Shown piece by piece: positions 36,241 to 50,000 of a stretch of DNA of 64,000 nt. The stretch spans positions 17,846,693-17,910,692 of the forward strand of contig NC_051088.1 in assembly GCF_901709675.1 (NCBI RefSeq), given 5' to 3'. Position 1 is the stretch's first letter, and each line of letters opens with the position of its first letter. Below the pieces are notes generated by a model. That model did no database searches and was not told the origin of the DNA. It saw only the letters and a program-made list of their open reading frames with translations. This DNA is from Syngnathus acus (taxonomy: Eukaryota > Chordata > Actinopteri > Syngnathiformes > Syngnathidae). The position numbers and the translations under genes were made by a program.

Positions 36241-37148
36241 TCCAAAATTTGTGAATGCTGTTGTGTGGCTGCCGTGTTTAGTGTGCAGTGTGAGTCCAAT
36301 ATGTAGACGTAATATGTAGACCCAATGAACCAATCAGAGGACATTACGTTGTACGTAAAATACGTCAACCAGGGCGGTAAACCAATCAGAGAACTGTACG
36401 TAATCTTTTTTTTTTTTTTTATATTGCAATAGGTACAATATAAAAAATATATATGTTCAATTAGATATTCAACAGAAAAAAAAATTGGAAGAAAACCACA
36501 GCACAAGACAGTCAAGCCGACGGGGACTGGGGCGCATCCCATTTCTTTTTCAGCAGGGTGGCTGTCAGTCTTGAGGGAAAAAACAAGGTAGGAAAAGAAC
36601 AGAGTTCCATCCTCTGTCTCACGGCTCAGCTTCCGTCATCAAACTGACTGGCAACTTTTAATGAATGGCTGAGCTTTGACTACTGCTTCTGCGGCGATTC
36701 AAACATTTTGTGAAAGGCCAAGAATTTGATCCAGTGCAAAACATCATGAAAGTGTTGTCATGACAATACAAGCCATTTACACCTTGAATTGGGAGATGAA
36801 CTCAGCTAAATCCCACTACGGCGGGTGAATGTGAACAACGACCCAAACATTATTTGGTATGCTGATGCCTCATGTTTGAACATGAAGTGAAGGCACACTT
36901 AAAGTGGAGGGGGATCTTAACGTGATTAGCAATTAATGAGTCGTTATCAATTTTGAGCAGCTCGGTGTCTTTGCTGAGGAGTAATCAGGAACAAGTCAAG
37001 AAGAAAGTGGTCAGAAAGTTGGTTCATGAATAACCATGAGCTGATCACTCAGTATGGATCCATTAATTAGCTATGCTCTTGTCTTTTTATACAAGGTTTA
37101 TCCTTAAGTATGCAATAACTTGAGACCGATTAGTCTGTAGAAGTACTT

Positions 37149-37189
<41 letters not shown>

Positions 37190-37713
37190 TGATTACATTA
37201 AATCATTTCTCTTTTTAGTTCTCTGGGCCGTACTTTATATTATTATTTTTATTTTTTTACATATTGTCACGACACAACGACAGTTTGAAGTTGTTTCTCG
37301 AAAACTCTTGGTGGCTATCTTGGTAACGCCTCCAAGCTCCTTAATGAAGAGACTCTTTACAAGGACACATTTCTTTTTAATTAACAAAATGGCGTGATGA
37401 CCCCTTTTACTATGCTGCTAATATCCAGGCTGATGGGTATTTTTCCCCCATTAACCCATCCATGTTAACCCATTCATTAACCCGTGTATTTTCTAATGCA
37501 TATAATGGGGCATATTTAGTGTTTAGTACATAATTATAGAGTGAAAGTCAAGATCATGTATTTTTCACGGCAGTTTGTCATCAAGTATTCAGCAGCGTAA
37601 TAAAGGTCAAAGCAGTGGGATCTTTGTATATTAATCAACAAATGCTTGCTTGACTTGAACCTGTTTGAGGCGCCTGCGCCTCCATCAATAATGTCCTTGA
37701 AAGTCTTACTCAC

Positions 37714-37914
37714 CGTTGAAGCTGGAATTGCGGATGTACTTGAGCAAAGTTTTTCCTTCGGCGGACTCCATCTGAGGACAGACGCCAGGATGGTCGGGAC
37801 ATAAGTCCCTCTGCATGTTGTGCAGCGCGTGGGCCATGGCGTACACCGCATCGATCACAAACTGCACCTTCCCTTCCTGCTCATACTTGGAGTCAATCCC
37901 GATGCGTTCTTGGC
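37714..37914 (-). CDS. grm7: grm7 exon, ligand-binding domain ([14 protein letters not shown] exon)
   Basis: 201-nt exon with acceptor TTCCCACAG|GCCAAG and donor AACG|GTGAGT. It encodes [34 protein letters not shown], a cysteine pair in [10 protein letters not shown], and [12 protein letters not shown]. The lysine of LLKYIRN aligns with a lysine that contacts ligand in group III receptors. RNSS is a potential N-glycosylation site. The exon length equals that expected for this exon in vertebrate group III receptors. Confidence 0.96.
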
Positions 37915-38606
37915 CTGTGGGAAGAGCACTCAGAGCTAGTAAATGCACCACAAACCATTAGACGTTAGGTCAGCTCCCACTATCGTCTCCACTCCCAATC
38001 CCTTCCTCGATTTATAATTTGCTGACAGTACATTAAAGTCTGATTTGGAGGGAATTACACTGAAAAGAGAGAATGCGGCGTGGTACATGAAAAAGACGGG
38101 TTTAGTTTCCAAAAGCAGAAGTTGCCAAATATCAGGCTGTGATGTTTGTGAGCAAGCCAGCAGATTGCATTAATGTGCTGTCCTACATTGTAATGGCCTG
38201 CTAACAATGGGTCTCATCGGTGCCATCTACAAGGTGATAAAAATCCCAATGAACTTTAGAGACTGCTCTGGCTTCATGCTCTTTTACGTTCGCCTCACAG
38301 TGCATTGCCCTTTCACTATGGGTTGCTGTAAAGGTTTTGCCACCTGCCGTGCATACATGACATGAATATTTAAATGTACAAGCTGCTTCAGGATTTTTCT
38401 TGTTTCCAAAGATGCCGTTTTTGACCCTCAGTCTTGAAGAGCTGATGATGCCATTGGCGGACAAGCATCAACACAAAGCTCCTGGTTTACTCAGATTCCA
38501 AATAGCGGGCGCTCGATGAATCTAATAGTGTGTGATGTTGGTGATTGTTGGTGTGATTAAGGTTACGTTCACACCTCAGGATATGATGCCCAATTTGGAT
38601 ATTTTG

Positions 38607-38871
38607 TTACCGTATTTTCCGCACTATAAGGCGCACCGGATTATAAGGCGCACCGGATTATAAGGCGCACCTTCAATGAATGGCCCATTTTAAAACTTTG
38701 TCCATATATAAGATATATACATTTGGCCCGCGGGCCGGACTTTGGACACACCTGCTGTAGTGGCTCAATATTGGTCCATATATAAGGCGCACCTGATTAT
38801 AAGGCGCACTATCGGCTTTTGAGAAAATTGGAGGTTTTTAGGTGTGCCTTATAGTGCGGAAAATACGGTAA
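38607..38871. mobile_element. 265-bp non-autonomous DNA transposon
   Basis: The inverted ends TTACCGTATTTTCCGCACTA and TAGTGCGGAAAATACGGTAA pair perfectly. Subterminal repeats of TATAAGGCGCACC occur three times at the left and again at the right. The middle holds GCCCGCGGGCCGGACTTTGG, resembling an unrelated fish repeat, so the interior may be chimeric. Confidence 0.88.
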
Positions 38872-41800
38872 ATATGATCTTTTCATGGAGTAGTTCACAT
38901 TCCAAAATCAAATACTACATCTAAAGTGTGCAGAACACCTTCTTGCGACTGGCTCCACAGACCATTGATTCTCAAAGTGCCACTAGTGGCATGTGGACTC
39001 CCTTTTGTGGTACGTGAAAGAATCAGTGCCGAGGTACATTTCCGTTATTGCTAGTTTACTACATCATGTTTGCCTTTAATATTTTAGAATTTGTTTTTAA
39101 ACCTTTATTTATTATAACGTTTGAGTGACATTCATTGAATTTCGAATGCATGCACGGTGAACTGTGCAGCAATATTGCCTGTTTGACATTCCCGGGTGCG
39201 CCAGATTAGTAGATCATCTTCTACATCAGTTTAGGTGCCCTGTTTTTGAATACACAAACCTTTCCTAAATCAGGCACAATGACTACTAGTGCCACAAGTC
39301 GTTACACAATTTAGTTTGACTGCAGATGCTAACAGGAAACAGCAGACTTGCTTGAGAAAAGGAGGTTAAAAACAATCAATGTTGACATTTCAGTCCATTA
39401 CACAGAACTTAACATATTACCGCCAACAAGAATCAAAGAAATAAGCATAGAGTGACCTATATGCATGCACTTGAACCACACAAGCTTCCCGTTTTGGTTT
39501 TGACCTTCGCAAATAAGACTTGAGATATAAAGAAAGAAGCTATCAAAACAGTTACACGGCCTTCACGGTTACAATAGGCATTCCTAGCTAGATCGAGGGA
39601 AGAATAAAAGTCATTTACAATCATTTCACGGGGGGTGCATAGCGTGGACGTGCATCTTTTATCTTTGACACATGATGAAATACGCCGCACAGTACAAAAA
39701 AAGAAAAGCAAATTCTTGGGCAAACAGTCATTTTTGGAACACTAACATAAGCGTCGACGTGCATGGGGGTAAGATTAATACAGCGTCCCACATTACCAGC
39801 ATCACCCACGTAGATAATGAATGCACCATGGACCATGCTTGTCAAACTGTTGGCACCCTGAGTTTAAGTAATATGAGCATGCATCACAACCCTACCATTA
39901 TAGCTACCGCAAAGATGATAATACAACAAATACGGGGGCATAATAAGTACTCATTTCGCTTGCTGTCATCTCCACTGTAATTCCAAACCCAAATAAACAG
40001 GACTCCTCCCGCAGAACAGAGCTGACTCCATCATGAAGGGATGTGGGGAATATAATGCGCTGCTAAAAAACTTCAATGTTGATGTTTACGAAGCAGGTCC
40101 TCGGGCTTGAACCAAAATATTAATGAAAGTGAGGACAGACACACACTGGGAATTTCAACAGGAATATCTTAAATGAAGAAACAGAATGCTGCTGCCGGCT
40201 GGCCCGCATACAGAACACAGCTTGGAGGGGGCATTCCGTATGTTTTCATTAAAGCAACTATAAGAAGTCATTTTATGTCATCACTAACTAGAAACTTCAA
40301 AATAATTTATGAATAATAAATGGTGGATTGCCTAACAGTGAGGGGATCCGCATCTCTGTCACTGCCATGGCAACACTAAATCGACATTAGTGCTGTGGGC
40401 CATTCAGGACACCTCCTACGTTGTGCATGTTTTTGATGCATTCATTGGCCCGTCTTTTGGAATCCTCCGTCTTTGTTCTTGGCTTCTCATCACCAACTTT
40501 TTAATAGAGCGACTTCAAAGGAAATTACTCCTCAGCCACAAGGCGTTCCTTGCTTCTCCTTCATTAGGATATACATACAGTAATGTGCAAAAGTCACTAG
40601 GGTCATTCTTTTTCACCGCTTTTTTTGGACACAATAAAAAGGACATAATTTAGGATCCAATTAAATTCAGGTTTTAGTGAAGGAAGTCCGTGCAAGTTTA
40701 CATTTTGTCCTTTTTTTGCCTTAATTATACTGTATTTAATAGAGCTGTCTCAATCATGGCTGATGGTGTCATTTTCAGTTGAGGGGCATTTCCTCCACAA
40801 GTTTTTGCTCTGGTCTGCACCTCATTAAAAAGAAACAGGCACGGAGAGAGATGTGGAAATATTTTGCTTGCACAAATGACAGTCAGAGCAAGCTGGAAGA
40901 CATTACAAAGTAAATTGAGGCCGTACGAGTTAGCAAATGATCTGACATACCTTCAAATAGAAGACTGAATTATATTTTGACATGCAAACCAGGGACCCAC
41001 TGGTTGCAATGGACCAGGCAATCATTAGTGTAGAATGATAGGAATCACCCAACTATGTCAACTATACTATACTAATATACCAATGTACAAAATAAGGATG
41101 GGACGAGAACTCATATGATGAGATCTCGCAAGATTAGAACTATTTTGGCTTGCAGACTAGCCCACTTTAAGAGAATATGTAGCAGACGTACCTAAAGGGA
41201 GCTGTCACAGATTTGAAACTTTCTAGACCAAATCAAGGTGTCGCTATTGTGACCGACAACGCCTCTTTGGGACATGTCGAGAGCAGCAGGTTGTTGTATT
41301 TGGAGCCCAGAACTAGGACAAAATCTTGACATTGCTGTTGTTGAAGATCGAGTCAGAATCAAAACTGCTATCACAAGAAAAATGCCCCACTTTATCACCT
41401 AAAGCACAGGTGTCAACCTCAAGGTCCGGGGGCCAGATCGGGCCCCCCACATGGTTTATGCGGCCCACAAAGGCAAATCATGTGTATCAACTCAATGTTT
41501 CTTATTAAAAATATCAAAACTGTAAATTGCCTTCCTTTTAATTACAGTGAGGTATTGCAGAGTGTTTTTTGTTCAACTGTTCAACAAGAGGAATGCTCCT
41601 GCTTTAAAAAGAAAGTCTTTTTTTGTGTTGGCGTATTCAGTAAGAGGGCAGATCTCAGCTGTTATTGAAGCAGCATTTGAAAAATGAGCCTGTAACAAAA
41701 GTGACCCTCTTGATTATGTTCACATTTGCACTTTAGAGCTCAATCGTTCATGTTCTTGGAATCTTGTCAAGAAAAGGAAAACATTTTGAAAACTAGAAAA

Positions 41801-42737
41801 TGTATTTTAGGCATTATTTGACATTAGAGATTTTGCAGAAATCTCATCTTCGTTATTAACTGATACTCAATATCAAGTGATTGGATTGACTTGAGTGGCA
41901 AGAAAATGTAAAGACAAATCTCTAGTATTTATTATTATTATTATTATTAACTTAGTCTTAAACAGCCTAAAAAATGGTTCCAAGGTACATTTCACTGGAT
42001 GTTAAACATTTACAACTAGTACATTCTTTAAACCGGCCAAATCCCGAGTTAAAAAGAAATTGTGTGATAAATATAAATTTAAAATATCTTTGCTGTCTTG
42101 ATGACATTATAGTCAATGTTCTAGATTATTGAAGAAATGCTCAGTATCACTTCAAATAATGTTTTCCCCAAGATCTGGCATATGAATCAGTAAAAAAACT
42201 GTTGAGTAGATTTTTTAAACTTTGAAATAATGGTCCATTATTATATCAAATACAAAGATGGATACATGCATAGTGGCATGCTGACTAAATTCAAATGAAT
42301 ATGTATGCCATCTACAATAAGAGGGCCTGATATGATGTACATCTTCCTGTCCTCTGCGACACACACGCACACGCAGAAAAGACACACTGCGCAATAACTT
42401 CTTAAACAAATCAACCCTGCAATTCCAAGTGAAATATTGAAATGAACCTGACAGATATCAATTATTCAAGGCACCAAATGATGATAATGGGGATAAACAG
42501 CCTGGTGCTGTCACAGGAGAACATAAAGAAAATGGCTAAAAGAGTTGCAGGATATTTGTCACAGGGGCAGACAGTGTAACTATAGAATGACCTAGACACG
42601 TGATGTGATGCGTTGTTATTATTCCAATAATAACTCTGCGTCAACCCGCTGGGCACAAACACCCGCTGCTGGAGTTTTTGGCTGCAATGAGAGGGAGCTA
42701 ACACAATGTTTATCTGCAGCTTCTGATGCAAAGCAGG

Positions 42738-42830
42738 GCTGCACCATTACGGTGCAAATGATAATCACGATTAATTCTTATCAGTTGTGTGATCACAGTC
42801 AAGATTCACAATTATTTGTCACGTCAGGGA
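42738..42830 (+). repeat. 'GGGCTGCACCATTACGG' repeat fragment
   Basis: It is followed by AAATGATAATCACGATTAAT and GTGTGATCACAGTCAAGATT, a pattern repeated across fish genomes. Ends unclear. Confidence 0.55.
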
Positions 42831-42961
42831 AAACATATGTCTTTCAACCACACTACTTTTTGACAAACAATCCGCCAATAGTTTTCAGTGCGACATGAGA
42901 CTCGTAAAGAATTTAAAATTGACCAAGGCTGATTGCATGTTACAGAAACAAAAGTAGGTAC

Positions 42962-43099
42962 CTGTGCATTTCCGACTAGTGTCTTCTTTCTTGGATGCAC
43001 TGAGAAGCCTGCAGTCAAAGTTCTCCTCCCAGAATTCAGCAAACCAAACGTTCCTACGATTGTTCTCCAGGGTGAGTGCGGTAAAGTATTCATCAAACC
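42962..43099 (-). CDS. grm7: grm7 exon, ligand-binding domain ([14 protein letters not shown] exon)
   Basis: 138-nt exon with acceptor TTCTTCCCAG|GGTTTG and donor ACAG|GTACCT. The first two bases finish a glycine codon. The product reads [29 protein letters not shown], then [12 protein letters not shown]. The SKKEDT-RKCTG string is the most mGluR7-specific part of the extracellular domain and was central to the gene assignment. The two cysteines (NFDC and RKC) match the conserved intralobe pair. No damage is visible. Confidence 0.95.
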
Positions 43100-46000
43100 C
43101 TGGGAAGAAGGAAGGAAAGAACAGCAAGCCTCAGTTCCGCCCCAATTATGCTCCAATTCAAACCTGCAGGAAATGAAGCGTAGCAGTGTGGTGGTGTTCA
43201 AGCCACCAGGTGCTGGAAACTAACCAGCAAGCGCTGCCTCATCAAACTTTGACCATGGCTTGTCTATTTTTCTTTGTACGTGCTAAGAAACTCAAATGAC
43301 TTTCCTCTCCTTGGAAATGGCACTAATTAAAAAAGTACAGGATGCATAATGAATAGCACAGAAATATGCCATAGACTTTCTCTTGAAGCTGGAAATTCCC
43401 ACCGTTCCGAACTGTTTTCTCCACATCGTTGAAGCCACCCGGCATTGTTTGAAAGCATGCAGCGTATTAAAAGGTCATTTTAATGTGCCTTTGTATGAAG
43501 CAATTGTATGACAGGAGCACTGCTAAATCCAATGAATTTTACAGAATCCACAAATGATTGATGAAAACACATTTCTGTATTCAATTTCAAATATTAAAGT
43601 CTCTGTTGACCTCCTTGTTATTGTGTCATATATCATCTGAGTCGTGCGTGGGTGGGAACGATTAATAGTACCCGGGTGATCCATATCAATTTCTTGTCAG
43701 AAGACCTCTGACTGATGATGTCAAGTGGATTGATCATAACCTTATGGCATTCCATGGAGCCCATTTGTTTAGGCCAGGCTCACCTAATTAAAGAAACGAA
43801 AATCAAAAGGACACTCAATTCCAATTATTAGTGGCTCATAGGATGCAATACATAATGCCAATATCTGAGAATGTTCCTTTTCAGTGGCGGGTGGCAGGAA
43901 AATGTCATTTTTCCTTATTTGGAAATGATATTCATTACAGGCAGAGGTGGGTAGGGTGACACCACTGACAAAATTAAAATTTCTTGAAAAGAATTACCAC
44001 AACATAGCCACACTGAGTGTGAAAGAAAGAATTATAAATTGTGAATATGCAAAAAGAGTTTCGTAAAATAGCAAGTGAAGACTACTGGACACAAGTAAAA
44101 TTGATCAAAAAGTCCAAGTTAAGAATGAAATGTGAGTAAATGTATCCACCTCTGACTACAAGTAACGATAAAAGGTCATTTGATTACATTTTTTAAAAAA
44201 GACAACATTTAAGATACAAATATCCACTGAAAATGGTGTGAAAGAAAATTAGTCAAACCTTAAGCTCAGCCTTGATATTCCTTTTAACTTGATACTCCTT
44301 TTATTTTAGGTTTGGGGAAAAAACATGACTCAGATGAGTTTCCATGCATCATAAAATCTACAGAGAAGCCCCAGTGAGCAACGTGACATTGGTCTCCTTC
44401 CACCTTGCCAAACATACAGTATATATGCATCAAGGACATCTTTATTCTCTGAGGACTGTGAAACGTCATTGGACGAAATTGCCAACCGAAGCAGAAATAG
44501 ACGGGACCTGTTTGGCAATCAGGGTGTCGAGGAGGAAAATCAACATATTGTATTTTACAACAAAGTCTGTCTTAAAATGCATGAAATGTCTGGCAATCAA
44601 TTCTAGCAGTGTAGAGTAATCATATGCTAATGTTTGAGTTTGTGGCGCATGAGGGAGATGATGATCCAGATATGCGAAGTGAAGTCGTGCTTTTAAAGCT
44701 GCACTAGACATGCGATCATATTTTCTGAGGAAACAGAACATCTTATATAAAGCTGACACTACCAGTAAAATTCTCACCATCTTTCAATGGCTTTCACTGT
44801 TTTTACAAGCATGCAATAAGAAAAAGCCTGTATGTGCAGTACCAAACATACACACCTATTGTTGTTATCAACTGGCGAATGGGGTTGCAACATTAGTAAC
44901 GTCCACCAGTCGCCACAGGATTAAGTGCAAATGCCAAATCAAGTAAGATCTAATAAAATGGCTGTGACTGATATTCGGTCTTTACAAAGATCTCCAGGAT
45001 TGAGGAGCCAATTGAGCTATATTACTGAGGTACGTAGTGCGGTCAGTGGTGAATTCACGAGTTCTTGCAAGCCGCCTTGTTTATCAACGCAAGAGCCGCT
45101 AAGGAAACTTTGGCTGTGTCAGGTTGATGGTGACATAATCGCTGGCTCAGTCCAGGACCGGCGCTAAGCGTCCCTCTTGTGAATCCCAACTTTATCATAG
45201 CATTATTTCCCAAGTCATAGTTTAGTATTTTTGGAAAACAAGAAAAAACACTATTAACTGCAACCAGATGGGAACAAGAAAGCAAAAGGAAAAAGACCCA
45301 GTAAAAAACTACTAATGTGTTCTAAAAATTGTGGATTTTCTTTCACAACACTACCATTATTATTCCATAGCTGCAATAGGCTCCAGTTAATACTTCGTGA
45401 AGTGAAGTTAATAAGTGACGGCTGACTACTTTCACACTTAAGTTTGAATGAGCCAGAAGACATTTTGCACCAATAAGCAAAAGGGGCAAAACAGCAAAGT
45501 AAATTTTAGCCTCACTATTTGGCAAGCAGTAGGTCACTACTTATCACGCTTTTAATAGGTCTTGATATATGGCGTACACAAACTAATTATGGCCAATTTA
45601 TAAATCCTTCATAAAGGTACTCAGGCTGCAAAGTAGTACCTCTACAACTATAATTACACCCACAATAATAAACCTGTTGTTAAATGAATAATTCATTTCT
45701 GATATAGCACTTGCATTGAATATTGTTAGTCTTAATATGGTATTTTGCCAATAAAAAAATATTTTACAATAAATTAGAAGCCAGGTTAGAATGTATGAAT
45801 GCAGAAAGTTCAAAAGAAAATATCTTAACACTGTGCAATAGATGTGAGGTGAGAGTAGGCTCCAGGGCTTATTTGTCAAAGGATAAGAAGCAGACATAAG
45901 GACTTTAATTCTTGCGATCGTTCAAACCTCATCACATATGATAATATGAATTGGAGTATCAACAAACTCATGTTTCTAAACTTTATGTGACAATTTCAAA

Positions 46001-46156
46001 TCTCTTGTAATCCCTCAACATGGCACCATTTTTAAGAAATTAAATAGAAAACAAATAGAGGCAGCTGAAGCGCTGGTCCTGTCGAGAACGCGGACTTGAA
46101 TGATTGTGACAATAACGACACGTGTGATGCAAGTGGCGGGCGGCACGTGTGAATAC
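43100..46156 (-). other. grm7 intron, 3057 bp
   Basis: It holds a 213-bp short inverted-repeat element (43942-44154). Otherwise nothing recognised; the ORFs in 44284-45897 are unsupported. Confidence 0.85.
43942..44154. mobile_element. hAT-like non-autonomous element, 213 bp
   Basis: The ends are CAGAGGTGGGTA and TATCCACCTCTG (11 of 12 pairing). The flanking 8-mers ATTACAGG and ACTACAAG match at 6 of 8 positions, compatible with an old 8-bp target duplication as made by hAT transposases. The interior is AT-rich and noncoding. Confidence 0.65.
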
Positions 46157-46311
46157 CTTTGATAGAGGAGCGTTTGGGCAGTATGGTGATGGCGCCCACT
46201 GCTACATCCTCCAGGTGGTGGATGGGACTGCTTTTGGCCCCCCAGCTGTCAGATCCAATCCACAGAAAATGACCCACGTGATTGGCCCTCTTCGTGGCAT
46301 TGAGGACTCCC
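46157..46311 (-). CDS. grm7: grm7 exon, ligand-binding domain ([12 protein letters not shown] exon)
   Basis: 155-nt exon with acceptor CCTTGCAG|GGGAGT and donor AAAG|GTATTC. It encodes [18 protein letters not shown], then GSDSWGAK and a variable loop, then [14 protein letters not shown]. The aspartate of GSDSWG aligns with a conserved glutamate-contacting residue of the family. LNATK is a possible N-glycosylation site. ILPKRSSI resembles mGluR8 wording, whereas the following exons read as mGluR7. Only 23 nt separate the exon's 5' edge from a (CA)54 tract, which is unusual and is described separately. Confidence 0.95.
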
Positions 46312-46932
<621 letters not shown>

Positions 46933-47068
46933 CGTATGTCTTCTTCATTGGCGAAGATGACGACTGCCCTGGAGTGCTGAGTTTCCAGCAGTTGTTGGAT
47001 GGCTTTGTCATAATCCTCCATCTTGGGGTTGTGCGGGATTTTCCAAGACTGGGCCACGCAGATCCCAC
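46933..47068 (-). CDS. grm7: grm7 exon, ligand-binding domain (GGICVAQS exon)
   Basis: 136-nt exon with acceptor TTATTAG|GTGGGA and donor ATACG|GTGAGT. Two bases complete the GGT glycine begun in the preceding exon, and the last two bases (CG) join the next exon's first G to make CGG arginine. It reads [12 protein letters not shown], then a variable acidic stretch, then [13 protein letters not shown]. This is lobe 2 of the Venus-flytrap domain. The variable part ([14 protein letters not shown]) is as divergent between paralogues as expected. The ORF scan misses it because no in-frame ATG lies usefully inside; the call rests on homology, splice sites and phase. Confidence 0.93.
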
Positions 47069-50000
47069 CTAATAAATGGAGAGAGTTTAAAAAACGATAA
47101 GGCATCTGGTAGAATCTCTGCTATTCTGTCCTACAAATATAGTATATGAACACGCAGAAAAGCCCTTGGCTACAATAACTTCTGATGCAGAAATTCTAGC
47201 CAGATAAAAGGAAAGGAAAGCACAAAACAATAATGTCACAAGCGATTGAAGATGTTATCAGGCTTCATGATGATTAAACAACACAGGCACAAACACACAC
47301 ACACACTCGATAGTCACATTAGGTACACTTGTCACCATCTCGTGCAAAGGTTTCGCTGAAGGGCCACTTTTGATTTTTAAAACAGGCCTGGACATTTGGA
47401 GGTGAGATTAAAAAGAAAAACGTGGTAAAATACGTAAAATGTCACTGATGTCAGGCAGAATCCTCGTCTCTCCAAAGTCAGCACTTTTCGGGAGACCCAA
47501 AAAAATGTCAGGCTTGTTCACACAATGAAGATTGTATTGTCAATTTGATGTATTAAAATAATAAATGGACTCAATTCAGCTTTACATATGTAGCACTTTC
47601 ACAATAGCCGCATGTGTAAAATGGGAAATGTTAATCAGATCTAATCTAATAAATCAAATTTATTCCTGTTAAAATACACAAGTAAGACGTGAAATAGGGC
47701 AGCAAGCGGCCGAGCTAACCTTTGCTTGCGCAATCCCTCACAGACTGGATAGTGGAGGCTAGCAAGTTCCTGTTTCAATGTCTCCAAACTAGGTTAATTT
47801 ATTTAGCCTTGCAGAGGTGAGGCAAGCACTAATCTGCCTCTACCTCACAAACAAGAGCACGGGTTCTTCTTCTAGTGGAACTAAAATCTAATCAGCCATA
47901 AAGGAAGACCAACAGCAGATCTTAAAGAACGTCTTCAGACGTCAGAAGCAATTTGCACTTTTCCAAATGAGTGGTACACATGTAAGGATCAGCTACTTCA
48001 AATACTTTCATTTTTTTTTTCACCAGTTTGTAATGTCAGCCTACCCCGACTCTGATTTGTAAAGCTGACGCTTATGTCAGCACCTCACAGCACGAGGCAC
48101 TGCTTTGGCCCGCATTGATCTTGTGACATCCAAGAGCTGCTGTGCAAATGCTTCCATTTGATAATTTTCATTGATGAAACTGCGTACACACAAACTGTTA
48201 ACACGGTATTTCTTTGGACAACATGTTTCTGTGTTCAGTGTCACACACACAAGTGCACTTCATCATACCGGAATCCGCTTGTTGTGAGTTGTCCCTCAAA
48301 AGCTTTTAAATCAGGCACACACCTCACAATATGATGCGGAGCAGGACAATACCATTGCAAATCACAACAATAATACTGTAATAAACATATCACTAAACTA
48401 ATTAACATTGATGAGACGTAATTGTTCTTACAGCTCTTGTCTTGTTTGTGCAGGTGTGTGCAATAAATTGTCATATGATTTTTCTTTCTTTCCTTCCTTT
48501 AATCACAGTTTGGCACTGACCGACAAAGCGGAGCGACAAGCAGTAAATCACACGCTAGATCTGAGTCAATGCCAGGATTTTTTTGTTTTTGCAGGAGTGA
48601 GAGGGATAAACAATATCCGTGACAACAAATCCAATAATCCTCACCGACAGAGACATAAAGTCACAGATTTTATGTTATGGATTTGGCATTGCCTTTTTAT
48701 TGAAAGACATTATCTGAATTCGGGGGGCCTTCATCAGATCACGCGCAGCAATCACAAAGAGAATATTAATACTGACAATAAATCATTTTTTGACAGGTCG
48801 CTGCTAATGAGTTTGCACGTGATCAAGGGTATTGGCCACGTACAGTATGTGCTTTGCAAGCGGGCAGCCACACTTGTGCAAGCACACATTGTCACAAACT
48901 ACCATTTGTTCCTCACTAAAGAGCAATAACGAGTTTATAAAGACTTTTAAAGAAATAATGCAACCGCCTGCGGGATTGTAAGACCATGGCTACTTTTGGT
49001 CAGCAGCTCTCCTTCCGAATCAACAGTGAGCATTACCGAAACCAATTAAAATTTCTCTCACTCAAATAACTTAATAGCCTAGCCGACATCTCCGTTTGCA
49101 TTTCTCTGAGTAGACAGATAAATGGAAGTAAACTCCTAATTGCCAGTCTCCTCTGGCTCATTACTTTGATACAAACAGATTTTGGCTGGCAAAGCGTGCA
49201 TCTCCAGTCCTGGTGGCTTTTTTGTTTTGTTTTTCCGCAGCGCAATAACAAAATGACAATTTCTGAACTCTTTTCCAATTGCCTCTTTCAAGAATCAGCA
49301 GGCATGTATTTTTTTTCCCCCCCTTTAAAGAACAGATTCTGTAACTGCCTGGAGACCTGTGGGATGACTGCTGTTATCCCCCTAAGTGGACTAAACCTAA
49401 ACATAGGGAGCCCGCCAATGGGTTTGGCTCTTGCTTAAGGGCTCGCAGCATCCTGTTAAATGGAAACAAGCTCGGTGTCATTTGCGCAGTGAAGTCGGTG
49501 CTGTAGGTCTCCCAGGGATAACGCGAAAGCTCGGCTCCCGCAAAGAGATTACAGCCGGGAAGCTTATATTATGACACCAAACGCACTCTACATCTGATCC
49601 CGGCCAATTTGCCGCACCTTTCTTGCACAGGCCAATTTCTCTGCAGGTTGTTATCGCACCAATTCACTCCAAAGGGTAAAAAAAAAAAACTCATATTACA
49701 CTGAGAGCTCAGTTCTCATGAAAAAGCATTACGTCCATAATGACAAGCCCCGACTAGCCCGCAGTGCAGAGTTATGGTGCTATAACAGCCGTGAACCAAA
49801 ATATATTACAGCTCGCACTGGTCAATAATGCAAAATGAGAGAGAGTGCTGGAAGGACTGATGAAGTTAAGAGGCAGATCTCGTCTTTTGAGTCGACTTTG
49901 TGGACCAGCTGTTGCGAGAAGGTGTCTAAATTATTGAATGACTCCAGAACACCCCATCCGTCTGTCCGTCAGTCAAGTAGTCAGAGAGGCTGGCCTGATG

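Larger units (their letters stand above)
29099..37713 (-). other. grm7 intron, 8615 bp
   Basis: Contents: an inverted 'GGGTTAAAAACAACCC' repeat (about 31253-31350), a 470-bp element with 18-bp inverted ends (33541-34010), (ACAG)n at 34845-34907, a decayed 'CACTATAAGGC' element from 36139, and (TA)n near 37154-37184. No genes supported. Confidence 0.85.
37915..42961 (-). other. grm7 intron, 5047 bp
   Basis: Contents: an intact inverted-repeat element (38607-38871), a 'GGTGTCAACCTCAAGGTCCG' repeat fragment (41405-41500) with a 'GGGACGAGAACTCAT' trace near 41099, an ATT run near 41925-41950 and a 'GGGCTGCACCATTACGG' repeat (42738-42830). No genes. Confidence 0.85.

Noticed and set aside
48408-48929. 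173-codon plus-strand ORF, longest in the introns
   Set aside because: No family resemblance, no splice or promoter context and mixed composition; expected by chance in 64 kb.
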